21,866 bases of DNA from a virus: the IMG/VR virus record IMGVR_UViG_3300041409_000687, positions 1 through 21,866 of that record. One strand, 5' to 3'. Under the pieces are notes generated by a model. It saw nothing but the letters and a program-made list of their open reading frames with translations, did no database searches and was not told the origin of the DNA. The position numbers and the translations under genes were made by a program. Shown in pieces: positions 7,757 through 14,580 of this stretch (positions are counted from its first letter, which is position 1; the number at the start of each line of letters is the position of its first letter).

Positions 7757-8119
7757 TTACGCAGCCCGCACGGCGACGGAGAAATGCATCGGGATGCTGG
7801 CACCCGAAGCGCCGGAGGGTGTCAGCACGATGACGTCGTCCTCATTCAGATAGGTCGGCGAAGCAGGGAGACCGCTGAAAAGCTGCCCAGCGGCCGAACC
7901 CGACTGCGTCACGGTGAAAGTCACCAGCGTGGTGGAGTTGACCGATACCGTGATGGTGCCATCCGCCGTAGTGATGGCGCCCCCGAGTATGCCGGTCGCC
8001 TTCAACAGACGGCAACGAAAGGGCGCGCGCACATAGGCGGCTACAGGCGTGCCACCGCATGACGGCGTGTAGGCCGTGAGATCGATGGTATTGAGAGTAT
8101 GATTGCCGGGAAGTGGCAT
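7757..8119 (-). CDS. Probable capsid-associated protein after the major capsid gene, 120 aa
   Basis: ATG at 8119 is preferred because GGAGG lies six bases upstream; the in-frame TTG at 8131 is part of that ribosome site. The product begins MPLPGNHTLNTIDLTAYTPS and is largely beta (VRAPFRCRLLKATGILGG, TVSVNSTTLVTFTVTQSGSA, LNEDDVIVLTPSGASGASIP). Its position directly after the capsid gene and its terminator, plus its strand-rich content, suggest a head decoration or fibre-like protein; this is inference from location. It is complete and undisturbed. Confidence 0.6.
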   Translation of the reverse strand: MPLPGNHTLNTIDLTAYTPSCGGTPVAAYVRAPFRCRLLKATGILGGAITTADGTITVSVNSTTLVTFTVTQSGSAAGQLFSGLPASPTYLNEDDVIVLTPSGASGASIPMHFSVAVRAA

Positions 8120-8143
8120 AGATGCCTCCAAAAAGAACCGAAG

Positions 8144-8169
8144 AAAAAGGGGCGACCCGAAGGCCCCCC
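8144..8169 (-). terminator. Intrinsic terminator after the major capsid gene
   Basis: Minus-strand RNA folds as GGGG-GGCC, UUCG tetraloop, GGUC, one bulged G, then CCCC, followed directly by UUUUU. It lies 22 bases past the capsid stop and just before the next gene's ribosome site. Partial termination here would raise capsid mRNA relative to downstream genes. Confidence 0.7.
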
Positions 8170-8191
8170 AGGGTTAAGTAGACAATGCAGC

Positions 8192-9154
8192 CTACGACGT
8201 CGTCAGATCGAACACGCCGCCGGACGATTTCTCGTTGCGCGCAACCAGCGCATACTCTGCAAGGATCTGCCGCCGGTCAGAGTCGCCGGTTTTCGCCAGC
8301 GGAAGCGACACCATCTTTCTGCCGTTGAGATAGGCCACCGCCCACTTGTCCATTTCCAGAACCAGTACGTCGCGGGCCCGCTGGAAGCGGTTGGCGACGA
8401 CCTTGAGCGTTCCGAAATCGGATTCGTAGGCATCGACCGACGCCACGATCTTCTTCGACTTGGTTTCCTCGAACGCGGTTGCCCGGCCGGTGAAGGTTGA
8501 GAATACCTGCTTGTTGAAGGCGCCGGTGAAGATCAAGCCGGGCTTGCCGCCGTTGGTCCAGATCGAGGACAGCACGGTCTTCAGCGACGCCTCAGTAAAG
8601 GCGCGCTGGGTGCCGTCGGTCCGCGAACCGGTGCCGTCGATCGGCGACGGATCGGCCGGTGAGCCTGCCGTGCCCTTTGAAGTATTGCTCGCGATCCAGG
8701 ACAGAATCGAAGCGGTCTGGCGGGCCGTCGTGGTATTGCCGGTAACCTTGGCCTGGTTGGTGCCGACCAGCGTGGTCTCCATGTCGCGCTTCAGCTCAAG
8801 GCCCTTGAGCATTTCCTGATACGCAAGCTCGTTGTCGCGGCCGGCGTGATCGACCGCCTGCTGGGTGCCGGTTACCCGCGCCACCTTGTAGGAGATCTGG
8901 CAGATGTTGCCGAGACGCACCGTTGGCGTGGTGGTGTTGGTGGTGGGGTCGTCACCTTCGAGCTGCGCGTTCGAGCCGGAAGCCGCCGCCAACGCCTGGG
9001 TTTGCCATTCGTGATTAACGGCGGTGGCCTTTTCCTTCTCCGCGCCGGTCATGAACGGGATGTCGGTCGGATCGATGCGATAGATCATATCGCTGAGGTC
9101 TTCGCGGTTGCCAACCGCCTGATAGGTGGCAAAGGTAGAAGTCGGAAGAGTCAT
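8192..9154 (-). CDS. Major capsid protein (SU10-like, DUF5309-type)
   Basis: The product is 320 aa from ATG at 9154 with AAGGAA nine bases upstream. It starts MTLPTSTFATYQAVGNREDL, then DMIYRIDPTDIPFMTGAEKE, NHEWQTQALAAA and GNICQISYKVARVTGTQQAV, which is the standard N-terminal half of the SU10-type major head protein family. The middle has ELAYQEMLKGLELKRDMETT, and the C-terminal half has WTNGGKPGLIFTGAFNKQVF and VLEMDKWAVAYLNGRKMVSL. Length and order fit an HK97-fold shell subunit. The gene is intact and has its own terminator. No intact scaffold gene is found directly upstream, where one would be expected. Confidence 0.9.
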   Translation of the reverse strand: MTLPTSTFATYQAVGNREDLSDMIYRIDPTDIPFMTGAEKEKATAVNHEWQTQALAAASGSNAQLEGDDPTTNTTTPTVRLGNICQISYKVARVTGTQQAVDHAGRDNELAYQEMLKGLELKRDMETTLVGTNQAKVTGNTTTARQTASILSWIASNTSKGTAGSPADPSPIDGTGSRTDGTQRAFTEASLKTVLSSIWTNGGKPGLIFTGAFNKQVFSTFTGRATAFEETKSKKIVASVDAYESDFGTLKVVANRFQRARDVLVLEMDKWAVAYLNGRKMVSLPLAKTGDSDRRQILAEYALVARNEKSSGGVFDLTTS

Positions 9155-9567
9155 GGTTGGTTATTTCCTTGATGATGTCCGGCGCCCCACGGCGTCAAGC
9201 TGCGCGACGTGCAACTGTGAGCCGTCATGAACGACCGGTATGCGCTCTCGATCTGAGGGCCTGGATGGATTCTGACTTCGGCACGTCCGGCGGTTCATCG
9301 TTTCTGTTCGCGCAGATGCAGTCTCTTGCTGCAGGGCGCGAGGCGAGGCTCTCAAACCGCTGTTGACGTCCTTGTCCAAGACCTCAGGCGCACGAGGCGC
9401 GGAAACGGCTTCCGGTTCAGCTTCCCTGGGGTATCTTCGCCGGGCGCCTGTTCAATTGACAGGGTCGGCATTGGCGTATCGCCAATTCGATGGGCTGCGG
9501 TCGCCCTTGGGCGCGCTCGGCAGATTGTCTTTGGACCGGTGACGCGGTCCGGATCAGCGGCGTCCGG
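9155..9567 (-). other. Gene-less stretch before the capsid gene, possible scaffold remnant
   Basis: About 410 bases without a convincing intact gene. Minus-strand reading gives short scaffold-like acidic/Pro-Ala pieces in different frames: LSIEQAPGEDTP near 9450-9485 and AEPEAVSAPRAPEVLDKDVN near 9370-9425. This would fit a decayed scaffold gene, which this position normally holds, but the pieces are too short to prove it. Confidence 0.3.
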
Positions 9568-9723
9568 TCAGCGTCTGTAGAACGGACTGAAAATTGGAGG
9601 TGGGCCGAATTCCACGGGATCCTCGGGCTCGACACCCGCCAAGGAAGCGATCCATTTTTCGATAACTTCGACACAGTGATCGTGCTGACGTAGCCATAGC
9701 GATAAGCAATGGCCGCAGTGCCC
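9568..9723 (-). pseudogene. Remnant carrying the PPIFSPLYRR-type C-terminal module
   Basis: Immediately after the stop of the 9724-10022 gene, the same frame continues without a start codon and includes VIEKWIASLAGVEPEDP and PPPIFSPFYRR before a TGA at 9568-9570. This is the tail module of the M23 peptidase (IDKWIASLAGVEPDDP...PPIFSPLYRR). The nucleotide match is also visible around the stop (gtcagcgtctgtagaacgga here, gtcagcgcctatagagcgga there). Upstream residues align best in another frame (AIAYRYGY), so the piece is frame-broken as well. It is probably the 3' scar of a lost cargo gene. Confidence 0.6.
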
Positions 9724-10022
9724 TCACATGATCCCGAACCGTCTCTTCCGCTCGGCTACCTGAAACAACTCTTTCAATTCAGCCTGCGCCAGTTTGCCGT
9801 TGGCCACGATAGCGGTGAGATGATCGCGGACTTTGCCGACGATGTTGATCGCGAGGAAAAGCTTTTCGCGCGCGACGACATCGTCGATCGTGCTGACGCG
9901 CCAAGCCGTGGTGTAGCTTTCTTCCAGTCCGTGGAAGGCTTCGGTTAGCAGTTCGTTGTCGATCAACTCCTGCGCGCGAACGGCTTTAACGGCGGCCTGC
10001 TCCAGCGGTTTTCATCATTCAT
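9724..10022 (-). pseudogene. Conserved small phage protein upstream of the capsid, frame-broken at its start
   Basis: From ATG at 10022 the frame reads MNDENRWSRPP and diverges. One frame over, after GAAAAC, it reads PLEQAAVKAVRAQELIDNEL and continues LTEAFHGLEESYTTAWRVST, IDDVVAREKLFLAINIVGKV, ERKRRFGIM to a TGA at 9724. That body matches small helical proteins commonly found just before the scaffold/capsid genes of rhizobial phages. The span is 299 nt, one base short of a codon multiple, so a C was likely lost from a CCC run near 10008. No internal ATG would rescue the first part, although MIDNELLTEAF (non-ATG start at 9966) could give an 80-aa product. Function unknown; helical throughout. 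Confidence 0.6.
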
Positions 10023-10155
10023 CGGCTTTGTCCTTTGCACTCTTGCTCCATTGCGACTTCAGATCATGACTGCGCGCGGTTGCCGCCATGCCCAAGGCAG
10101 ATTCGGCCACATCCATCTGATACTGCGCTGGTGTTTCGTTCGTCTTCCGAACCAT
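10015..10155 (-). other. Short ORF, 46 aa, possibly the C-terminal end of a broken gene
   Basis: Starts ATG at 10155 (MVRKTNETPAQYQMDVAESA), continues LGMAATARSHDLKSQWSKSA and ends DKADE, overlapping the next gene's ATG by a few bases. The composition (helical, polar) and overlap look like genuine phage coding sequence. In the same frame upstream are two stop codons and then a 12-codon ORF starting MINEIEL at about 10250, which itself overlaps the preceding stop. The unit may therefore be a gene cut by stops. No family recognised. Confidence 0.35.
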
Positions 10156-10240
10156 GCGCTGCAGAATCAATCCGGCACCGGGGTGACGGCTCCGTGCCGA
10201 AGGAGAGAATTATCAGCAAGCCCCGCAGGCCAATTCGATT

Positions 10241-10440
10241 TCATTGATCATCGTTGGAATTTCCATCCATCATGCCAGCGCCAACGGGCACGGCAACGCT
10301 GATGAACTGGATGACGTTGTTCAGGCGCGGATCGCTATAGACGAGCGCCGGAATGCGGGCCGCCATATTGGAGTGACTGTCTTGATGTAATTCGGATCGG
10401 CCATACAGGCGCGCCAGTCGGAATTCCGACAATCAATCCC
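10241..10440 (-). pseudogene. Remnant ORF with a one-base break, unknown family
   Basis: Two pieces join across a one-base shift near 10370: CRNSDWRACMADPNYIKTVT in one frame, then MAARIPALVYSDPRLNNVIQ and FISVAVPVGAGM in the next, ending TGA at 10241. Both halves have natural protein composition, unlike the alternative frames, so the break looks secondary. It follows the 74-aa gene without space for a promoter. No start codon or family can be assigned; it could be the 3' end of a displaced cargo or head gene. Confidence 0.4.
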
Positions 10441-10657
10441 CAGGTGGCAATAATTCCTTTGGAGTAATATCGAGAAATTTTGAATGCAAAGAGGAAGAGA
10501 TATCTATCAGGGCGGACATCGACTTTCCGAGTGATAACACGGCCTCTGAAAATTCTTCAGAAGAAAGATTGTTCTTCATGTAATGCGCTATACCATCTAA
10601 ATTGGCTTGCGCTCCTATTAACATTCCGTCAATCCTGATCGCTACGTCTCGATCCAT
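10433..10657 (-). CDS. Small AT-rich cargo protein, 74 aa (immunity-like size and context)
   Basis: ATG at 10657 with GGAG six bases upstream. The product is helical: MDRDVAIRIDGMLIGAQANL, IAHYMKNNLSSEEFSEAVLS, SMSALIDISSSLHSKFLDIT, PKELLPPGD. It is visibly richer in A/T and Lys/Ser/Asn than the structural genes, a sign of separate origin. Small helical proteins of similar pattern occur next to Rhs/polymorphic toxin genes as candidate immunity proteins, and this one follows the deaminase/DUF416 pair by 36 bases. The immunity role is inferred from context only; it may protect against a toxin no longer present. Confidence 0.55.
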   Translation of the reverse strand: MDRDVAIRIDGMLIGAQANLDGIAHYMKNNLSSEEFSEAVLSLGKSMSALIDISSSLHSKFLDITPKELLPPGD

Positions 10658-10693
10658 TTTCCGCTCCAGGTTCGTTTGCTAAAAGTGTCTGTC

Positions 10694-11329
10694 TCATCTT
10701 GGGAAGCCGGAAGACCCGCCTGCCTTATTGAATACATCGATGTATTCTGCCTTTGCCCGCTGGCGTATTTTCTGAGCCAGTGCTGATTGGTCCTGCAGAT
10801 CCGCAGCAGCCAGCTCGCGAAGGTCGCGCTGCTGACGCATCAGTTCATCTTGAACAAGTGGATTCGACAATATCCGTTCTTCCGCTCCCGCGACGCTCGG
10901 GTCGACATCCTCGTGATTGCTTACGAAGCGATCCAGGGCGTCATACGCCCGTTGGGCGGCCCAAACTGAGTCCTGAGATTTGCCATTCTGACGACAACGC
11001 AGGGCGTATGCGACCGCTGCCGCGGGGTCATCAGTCCATTCCTGCCCCGGAATCAATATGTCGTCTTCATCGGGGATGAGCTTCATTAAAAAATCGATGT
11101 TCTGTTGCAGCTCCTCCGGATTCATCTGGATACCCTGAATATCCTGCCAGAGGCACTCGAGGATTTCCGTCAATAGATTCGGATTACCGCCGCCTGTCTT
11201 GTGTGAAAAATGCACATACGCGGGCAACAGGCGTTCGGCAACGGCCGCAGCAAAGACCACGCGAAACGGTACCGCCATGCGATCGAGTTCTCTCATCATC
11301 GATCCTTCGTTGTACCTAAGAATTCCCAT
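10694..11329 (-). CDS. DUF416 family protein, probable immunity protein of the deaminase-like toxin
   Basis: The start is chosen at ATG 11329, with AGGTGA just upstream, five bases after the stop of the deaminase frame; the longer open frame further upstream is non-coding. The product is 211 aa. The N-terminal part, ILRYNEGSMMRELDRMAVPF then RVVFAAAVAERLLPAYVHFS, fits DUF416. A central helical/acidic part (MKLIPDEDDILIPGQEWTDD, PAAAVAYALRCRQNG, SVWAAQRAYDALDRF) also fits the family; the C-terminal 50 residues are charged helices. DUF416 has no settled biochemical role known to me. Its placement directly behind a small secreted-toxin-like gene argues that it neutralises that toxin. The gene is intact. 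Confidence 0.65.
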   Translation of the reverse strand: MGILRYNEGSMMRELDRMAVPFRVVFAAAVAERLLPAYVHFSHKTGGGNPNLLTEILECLWQDIQGIQMNPEELQQNIDFLMKLIPDEDDILIPGQEWTDDPAAAVAYALRCRQNGKSQDSVWAAQRAYDALDRFVSNHEDVDPSVAGAEERILSNPLVQDELMRQQRDLRELAAADLQDQSALAQKIRQRAKAEYIDVFNKAGGSSGFPR

Positions 11330-11334
11330 TGATT

Positions 11335-11786
11335 TCACCTGCGAGGGAAGACAGCTGTCGTCGAACTCGTTAACCTGCCGCCACGAGACTCTATGATGGC
11401 AGCGCACTGCGGACATATAGCCCGGGTCACCGCCAATTTCGAGGGTGTTGCTCCGATAGTCGCAGCTTTGTCCAGCGCGGTGATTTCCGCGTGAACGCGT
11501 GGGGCTTTCGCGGCTATTGCGAGTGCAGATCTTTTGCAGGCGGTTGCGGATCAGAGGTCTCTCCGTCGTTCCGCACAATTGACGGGAGCGGCGGCGCGGA
11601 CACCGGCGTTTGCGGCGCGTGCGGCGGTTGACCGAAACCCACATCCGGTTGCGGCTGGCCCTCCAGGTGCGCCCTTGCCTGTTGAATCACGTCTTCCACA
11701 CTGAACGGATCGTGGTCCACCGGAACGAGCGAGGCGTCGGAAAAATCCGGCTGATAGTCAACCGGCACCAAAGAGTAGTCAGGCAT
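11335..11786 (-). pseudogene. Deaminase-like toxin with shared N-terminal module, split by a one-base shift
   Basis: Starts at ATG 11786 inside the stop of the portal-end copy (CATGCCTGA). Residues 1-36 are the module MPDYSLVPVDYQPDF then SLVPVDHDPFS and IQQA, also found in the toxin at 13379-14254. Residues 37-85 are a Pro-rich linker. As read, it stops at 11514 after 90 aa. If one A is added to the AAAA run near 11530, translation continues RSALAIAAKAPRVHAEITAL, then AVTRAICPQCAAIIESRGG, to TGA at 11335-11337. The HAE (11485-11493) and CPQC (11404-11415) motifs, 23 residues apart, are the zinc and catalytic signature of cytidine/nucleic-acid deaminase-fold toxins. The span is 452 nt, one base short. 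Few residues precede HAE, so the domain is short for the fold. A -1 slip at AAAA could also join the frames. Confidence 0.65.
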
Positions 11787-12113
11787 GGTGAACCACCAAC
11801 ATGTATTTGCCGGATCGTTTCGAGTCAGCGACGTAATGATGACCGTCCCTCGCCTTCCGCGCACCCGGCGGATATGAGCCCGGCGTCCTCTGCGCCTGTG
11901 TCGCGGCCTTCAGATGCGCATCCAACACCGCCATTTTGGCCTCGAGCTCGACTTTGATCTTGGTAAGTTCAATCTCGGCCTGGTTCTTGACCCTGCAGAT
12001 GGAGTACGTCGTTCTGCATCTTCTGTTGGTGCACCTGCGTCCTGATGCCGTCGATCGCTTGATCCGGCTGCACCTGTGCAACGACAGTTTCGGATCCGGA
12101 GGCGACGGCAGCG
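11680..12113 (-). repeat. Second, decayed copy of the portal 3' end plus toxin N-terminal module
   Basis: Minus-strand translation recovers the portal tail: ELEAKMAVLDAHLKAATQAQ, RTPGSYPPGARKARDGHHYV, then LVVHHA and a TGA at 11779, against ELDAKMAVLDAHLKAATEAQ and so on in the real portal. Similarity continues into the following gene up to IQQA. The first 100 or so bases retain the Gln-rich portal repeat (QVQPDQAIDG, QVHQQKMQND) only across two compensating frame changes, so it is no longer coding. It matches 14143-14580 and flanks the cargo block between them. Confidence 0.8.
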
Positions 12114-12133
12114 TGACCAAGCCCACTCTCGCG

Positions 12134-12538
12134 CTATTTACGCAGCGCTTGCCATACGGCCTCAAGAATCTTCCCCGAGGCCTCGTCGGGATGACATCGG
12201 AAGCCACATGCCGAAAGTATCAACATCTCATTGCCTCGCCAAAGACCGTGCCGATTGCGTATCCACAATCCGAGACCGAAATGCATAAAATTTAGATGAT
12301 CCTTGTTCGTGACCATCATTTCGGGCTTTTCGTACGGAGTAATCCGCGGCAGAATATCGCGTACGACTTCTTCCACTGTTACCGGCCAGTTTTCTTGATT
12401 GAGCAAAAATGGGTCCGTTTTAATCTCAGGAGCCGTCATCCACACAGTTATCAAGAAGACCGCGAAAAGGAGCAGAAAGCTGCTGCACACCAATTTCATG
12501 CGGCGGCTGCTCGATCCTGTATTTTCCAGACCGAGCAT
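12134..12538 (-). CDS. DUF6794-like protein with N-terminal membrane anchor, 134 aa
   Basis: ATG at 12538; ATG at residue 14 (MKLVCSSFLLLFAVFLITVW) is an equally good start. Residues 16-34 form one hydrophobic helix, so the product is exported or anchored. The rest contains NWPVTVEEVVRDILPRIT, MHFGLGLWIRNRHGLW and CHPDEASGKILEAVWQAL, the signature blocks of the DUF6794 family (HFGLG-WIRN-GLW ... HPDxxSG). DUF6794 has no established activity known to me. It sits after the first toxin/immunity pair and just before the portal-end copy, with its own promoter-like sequence, so it is probably a cargo gene; an immunity role is a guess. GC is lower than in structural genes. Confidence 0.6.
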   Translation of the reverse strand: MLGLENTGSSSRRMKLVCSSFLLLFAVFLITVWMTAPEIKTDPFLLNQENWPVTVEEVVRDILPRITPYEKPEMMVTNKDHLNFMHFGLGLWIRNRHGLWRGNEMLILSACGFRCHPDEASGKILEAVWQALRK

Positions 12539-12586
12539 TCCAAAATTCCTTACCCTCTGGCGACCTTAGCTAGGGACTACAATGCC

Positions 12587-12605
12587 CCGCCATCGCCGAT
12601 GGCGG
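12587..12605. other. Perfect 8-bp hairpin ahead of the DUF6794-like gene
   Basis: CCGCCATC, loop GCC, GATGGCGG. It would lie at the very start of a transcript from the promoter-like sequence at 12610-12639. On the minus strand no T-run follows; on the plus strand only TATCTTTAT follows. A 5'-UTR stabiliser or weak plus-strand terminator are both possible. Confidence 0.4.
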
Positions 12606-12609
12606 TATC

Positions 12610-12639
12610 TTTATAGCGTTAGTTTTTTCTAGTCATCAA
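12610..12639 (-). promoter_or_regulatory. Sigma70-like promoter before the DUF6794-like gene
   Basis: TTGATG (12639-12634) and TATAAA (12615-12610) are separated by 18 A-rich bases on the minus strand. The site overlaps the end of the 52-aa ORF and would start transcription at about 12603, roughly 65 bases before the gene. Confidence 0.4.
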
Positions 12640-12794
12640 CAAGGCGTTCCACGACCCGCACCTGTGACACTCCAGTCGAGGTCATGAATCCGCATCTTAC
12701 TGCTTAGCAGTTTTGTTGGGTTCGCCCTTTGACTTGTGTCATCCAACTCGGCGAGGCGCTCGATTAGTCTGATGAGCTTAACGGTTTGCCCCAT
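12636..12794 (-). CDS. Small ORF, 52 aa, with a strong ribosome site
   Basis: ATG at 12794 is preceded by GAGGAGG eight bases upstream, the best Shine-Dalgarno match in this cargo block. The product starts MGQTVKLIRLIERLAELDDT, continues SQRANPTKLLSSKMRIHDLD and ends WSVTGAGRGTPC, with a helical first half. No family is recognised. It lies 93 bases after the immunity gene and before the DUF6794-like gene. It could be a small regulator, an antidote, or the front end of a shortened gene. The quality of the ribosome site is the main support. Confidence 0.45.
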   Translation of the reverse strand: MGQTVKLIRLIERLAELDDTSQRANPTKLLSSKMRIHDLDWSVTGAGRGTPC

Positions 12795-12887
12795 TTGGAA
12801 TAACCTCCTCGACCATTCGGGTGCAGAATGGACTGTCCTGGTGTCAAGCCGTCGAAGACGGCGGCTACGCTACGCCAACCCGCCCTT

Positions 12888-13382
12888 CTATGACCGTACC
12901 GACATTGCGAGAAGTTCTGCGTCCGTCAGCCTCTCTCGCGGCTCTTTTGACACGTTGAATGCAAGTGCTGCAGGATTTCCCTGAGCGTATCGCCGAACGT
13001 CCACGGAGATTGGGAATACATCGTCGACGCCTAGGTCGAGGAAGCGAGCAAGCGCCTCTGGACCTTGAACCACGAAGTCGTGATCGTGGTACCGCGCAAG
13101 AAAAAACCACTTGCCACCGCGTTCGATCGAGAGAGCCAGGAAGTGTTGGGTGCCGCGCAGGTTTGTGACGTCGACATTTCCGATAATTGCCCATACCTGC
13201 AAACCATTGGCGAGGCGAACCTGAGTACCTACTATACTATTGTCGAGGCTCTTAACCGGAATCTCCTTGACCGGCCCGACGAATGTCTCGCCAATTTCAT
13301 CGTCGTTCAGATACCCCCACACAGGATGAGCCTTGAGGTCGGCCACCGTCAGCGATTCAACCGGCTTGATGTTCTCGATCAT
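12888..13382 (-). CDS. Probable immunity protein for the GHH nuclease-like toxin
   Basis: The product is 164 aa; its ATG at 13382 overlaps the toxin stop as ATGA, so translation is coupled. It starts MIENIKPVESLTVADLKAHP, then VWGYLNDDEIGETFVGPVKE, and has strand-rich parts (VGTQVRLANGLQVWAIIGNV, HFLALSIERGGKWFFLARYH) and a helical C-terminus (GPEALARFLDLGVDDVFPIS). The 'LxxHPVWxY' opening resembles immunity proteins next to polymorphic toxins. No signal peptide or membrane helix, so it would act in the cytoplasm. Function is inferred from the pairing; the gene is intact. Confidence 0.65.
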   Translation of the reverse strand: MIENIKPVESLTVADLKAHPVWGYLNDDEIGETFVGPVKEIPVKSLDNSIVGTQVRLANGLQVWAIIGNVDVTNLRGTQHFLALSIERGGKWFFLARYHDHDFVVQGPEALARFLDLGVDDVFPISVDVRRYAQGNPAALAFNVSKEPRERLTDAELLAMSVRS

Positions 13383-14254
13383 GGCGCTGGAAACCCGTTT
13401 TTAAGTAACGCATCATAGAGCGTCGTGCCGTGCTCTGCATCGAAATTTTTGGTGTACGCCGCAAGTTTTTGGAGTGCCTGCTGCCTCTCTGTCGGACCAA
13501 GGCTTTCGTAGTGGGCCGTTCCCCGCTGCTTCGGCAGATGTGCGTCCAACCCGCTGTGGAACGCGTAATGCAGGGATTTCGGCAGCGAGACTAGCTTCTG
13601 GTTGACGGCACCGCCCAGGTACTTCGGCCATGGGTGATGACCCTCTTCGGCGACGCCGCGCGCGACGCCCTTCGCGCCCGGTATCATTCCGGCCGCGGCC
13701 TCCAAAGCTCCGGGAAGATCGTCGCGGCGCTTCGCATCAATCAGGTCAAGCGCCGAGCCGACAATGCCAAGCGGGGTCAAGCCAAGCACGTTACTAACCC
13801 GCGAGGTTAGATCGTTCGCGGTGTACGGTTTCATGCCGAGACCCATCAACGCATCGGCCACGGTGTTGCCGATGTGCTGCGTGGGCGTGTAGGTCGCTGG
13901 CTTCAACTCGCCGAACGGCTGATTAAAACGCGACCAATCAAAAGCGAAGTTGTCGGGAGGGGATATCGGCGTTGCCGCTGGATTATATCGCGGACCAGAC
14001 GCGGGAAGACCGTTTGCGGGCTCCGAATCTGGATCATAGGACTCACCAGATACTACTGTCTGGACATTGTTGACCGGCGGACCGACACCCGGCCGACCAA
14101 CTCCCGATGCCAGTTGTTGCGGCAGACCTCCGGGTTGGGACTGTGCCTGTTGAATCATGTTGTCCGCACTGAACGGATCATGATCAACTGGAACGAGCGA
14201 GACGTCTCCGAAATCCGGCTGATGGTCCACCGGCACCAAGGAAAAATCAGGCAT
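13379..14254 (-). CDS. Polymorphic-toxin-like protein with GHH nuclease-type C-terminus
   Basis: The product is 291 aa; its ATG at 14254 lies inside the portal stop (ATGCCTGA), so it is translationally coupled to portal. Residues 1-36: repeat module MPDFSLVPVDHQPDF, SLVPVDHDPFS, IQQA. Residues 37-135: Pro/Gly-rich linker. Residues 135-200: hydrophobic pretoxin-like region (SNVLGLTPLGIVGSALDLID, LEAAAGMIPGAKG) like that preceding many toxin domains. Residues 203-291: EEGHHPWPKYLGGAVNQKLV, LHYAFHSGLDAHLP and FDAEHGTTLYDALLKNGFP. GHH at 205-207 with later His residues suggests an HNH/Endo VII-type nuclease toxin. Target (DNA or RNA) is unknown. It is followed by an overlapping immunity-like gene. 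No secretion signal, so delivery would depend on the phage, on cell lysis, or on the N-terminal module. Confidence 0.65.
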   Translation of the reverse strand: MPDFSLVPVDHQPDFGDVSLVPVDHDPFSADNMIQQAQSQPGGLPQQLASGVGRPGVGPPVNNVQTVVSGESYDPDSEPANGLPASGPRYNPAATPISPPDNFAFDWSRFNQPFGELKPATYTPTQHIGNTVADALMGLGMKPYTANDLTSRVSNVLGLTPLGIVGSALDLIDAKRRDDLPGALEAAAGMIPGAKGVARGVAEEGHHPWPKYLGGAVNQKLVSLPKSLHYAFHSGLDAHLPKQRGTAHYESLGPTERQQALQKLAAYTKNFDAEHGTTLYDALLKNGFPAP

Positions 14255-14580
14255 GATGGACGACCATCAGAAATTTGCCGGGCCGCTTCGGGTCTGGAAC
14301 ATAATGGTGGCCGTCTTTGGCTTTCCGCGCACCCGGCGGATAAGAGCCCGGCGTCCTCTGCGCTTCCGTCGCGGCCTTCAGATGCGCATCCAGCACCGCC
14401 ATTTTGGCGTCGAGCTCGGCCTTGATCCTGGCCAGTTCGATCGCGGCCTGCGTCTTGATCTGCTGATGGATGGCGTCGCTCTGCGCCTTCTGTTGTGCGA
14501 TCTGCGCCTGATGCGCGGCTATTGCCTGATCTGTCTGCGCCTTGGCCTGAATCTGCAACAGCTTTGGATCGGGCGGTGGC
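14143..14580 (-). repeat. First copy of the portal 3' end plus toxin N-terminal module
   Basis: The intact counterpart of 11680-12113: it covers the last 110 or so codons of the portal gene and about the first 37 codons of the GHH toxin. Most of the similarity lies in the portal tail and the SLVPVD repeats and is visible in both DNA and protein. Confidence 0.75.

Noticed and set aside
9161-9379. 72-aa frame before the capsid gene as an intact scaffold
   Set aside because: Too short, Arg/Ser-rich and lacking helical acidic character; kept only as part of a possible remnant.
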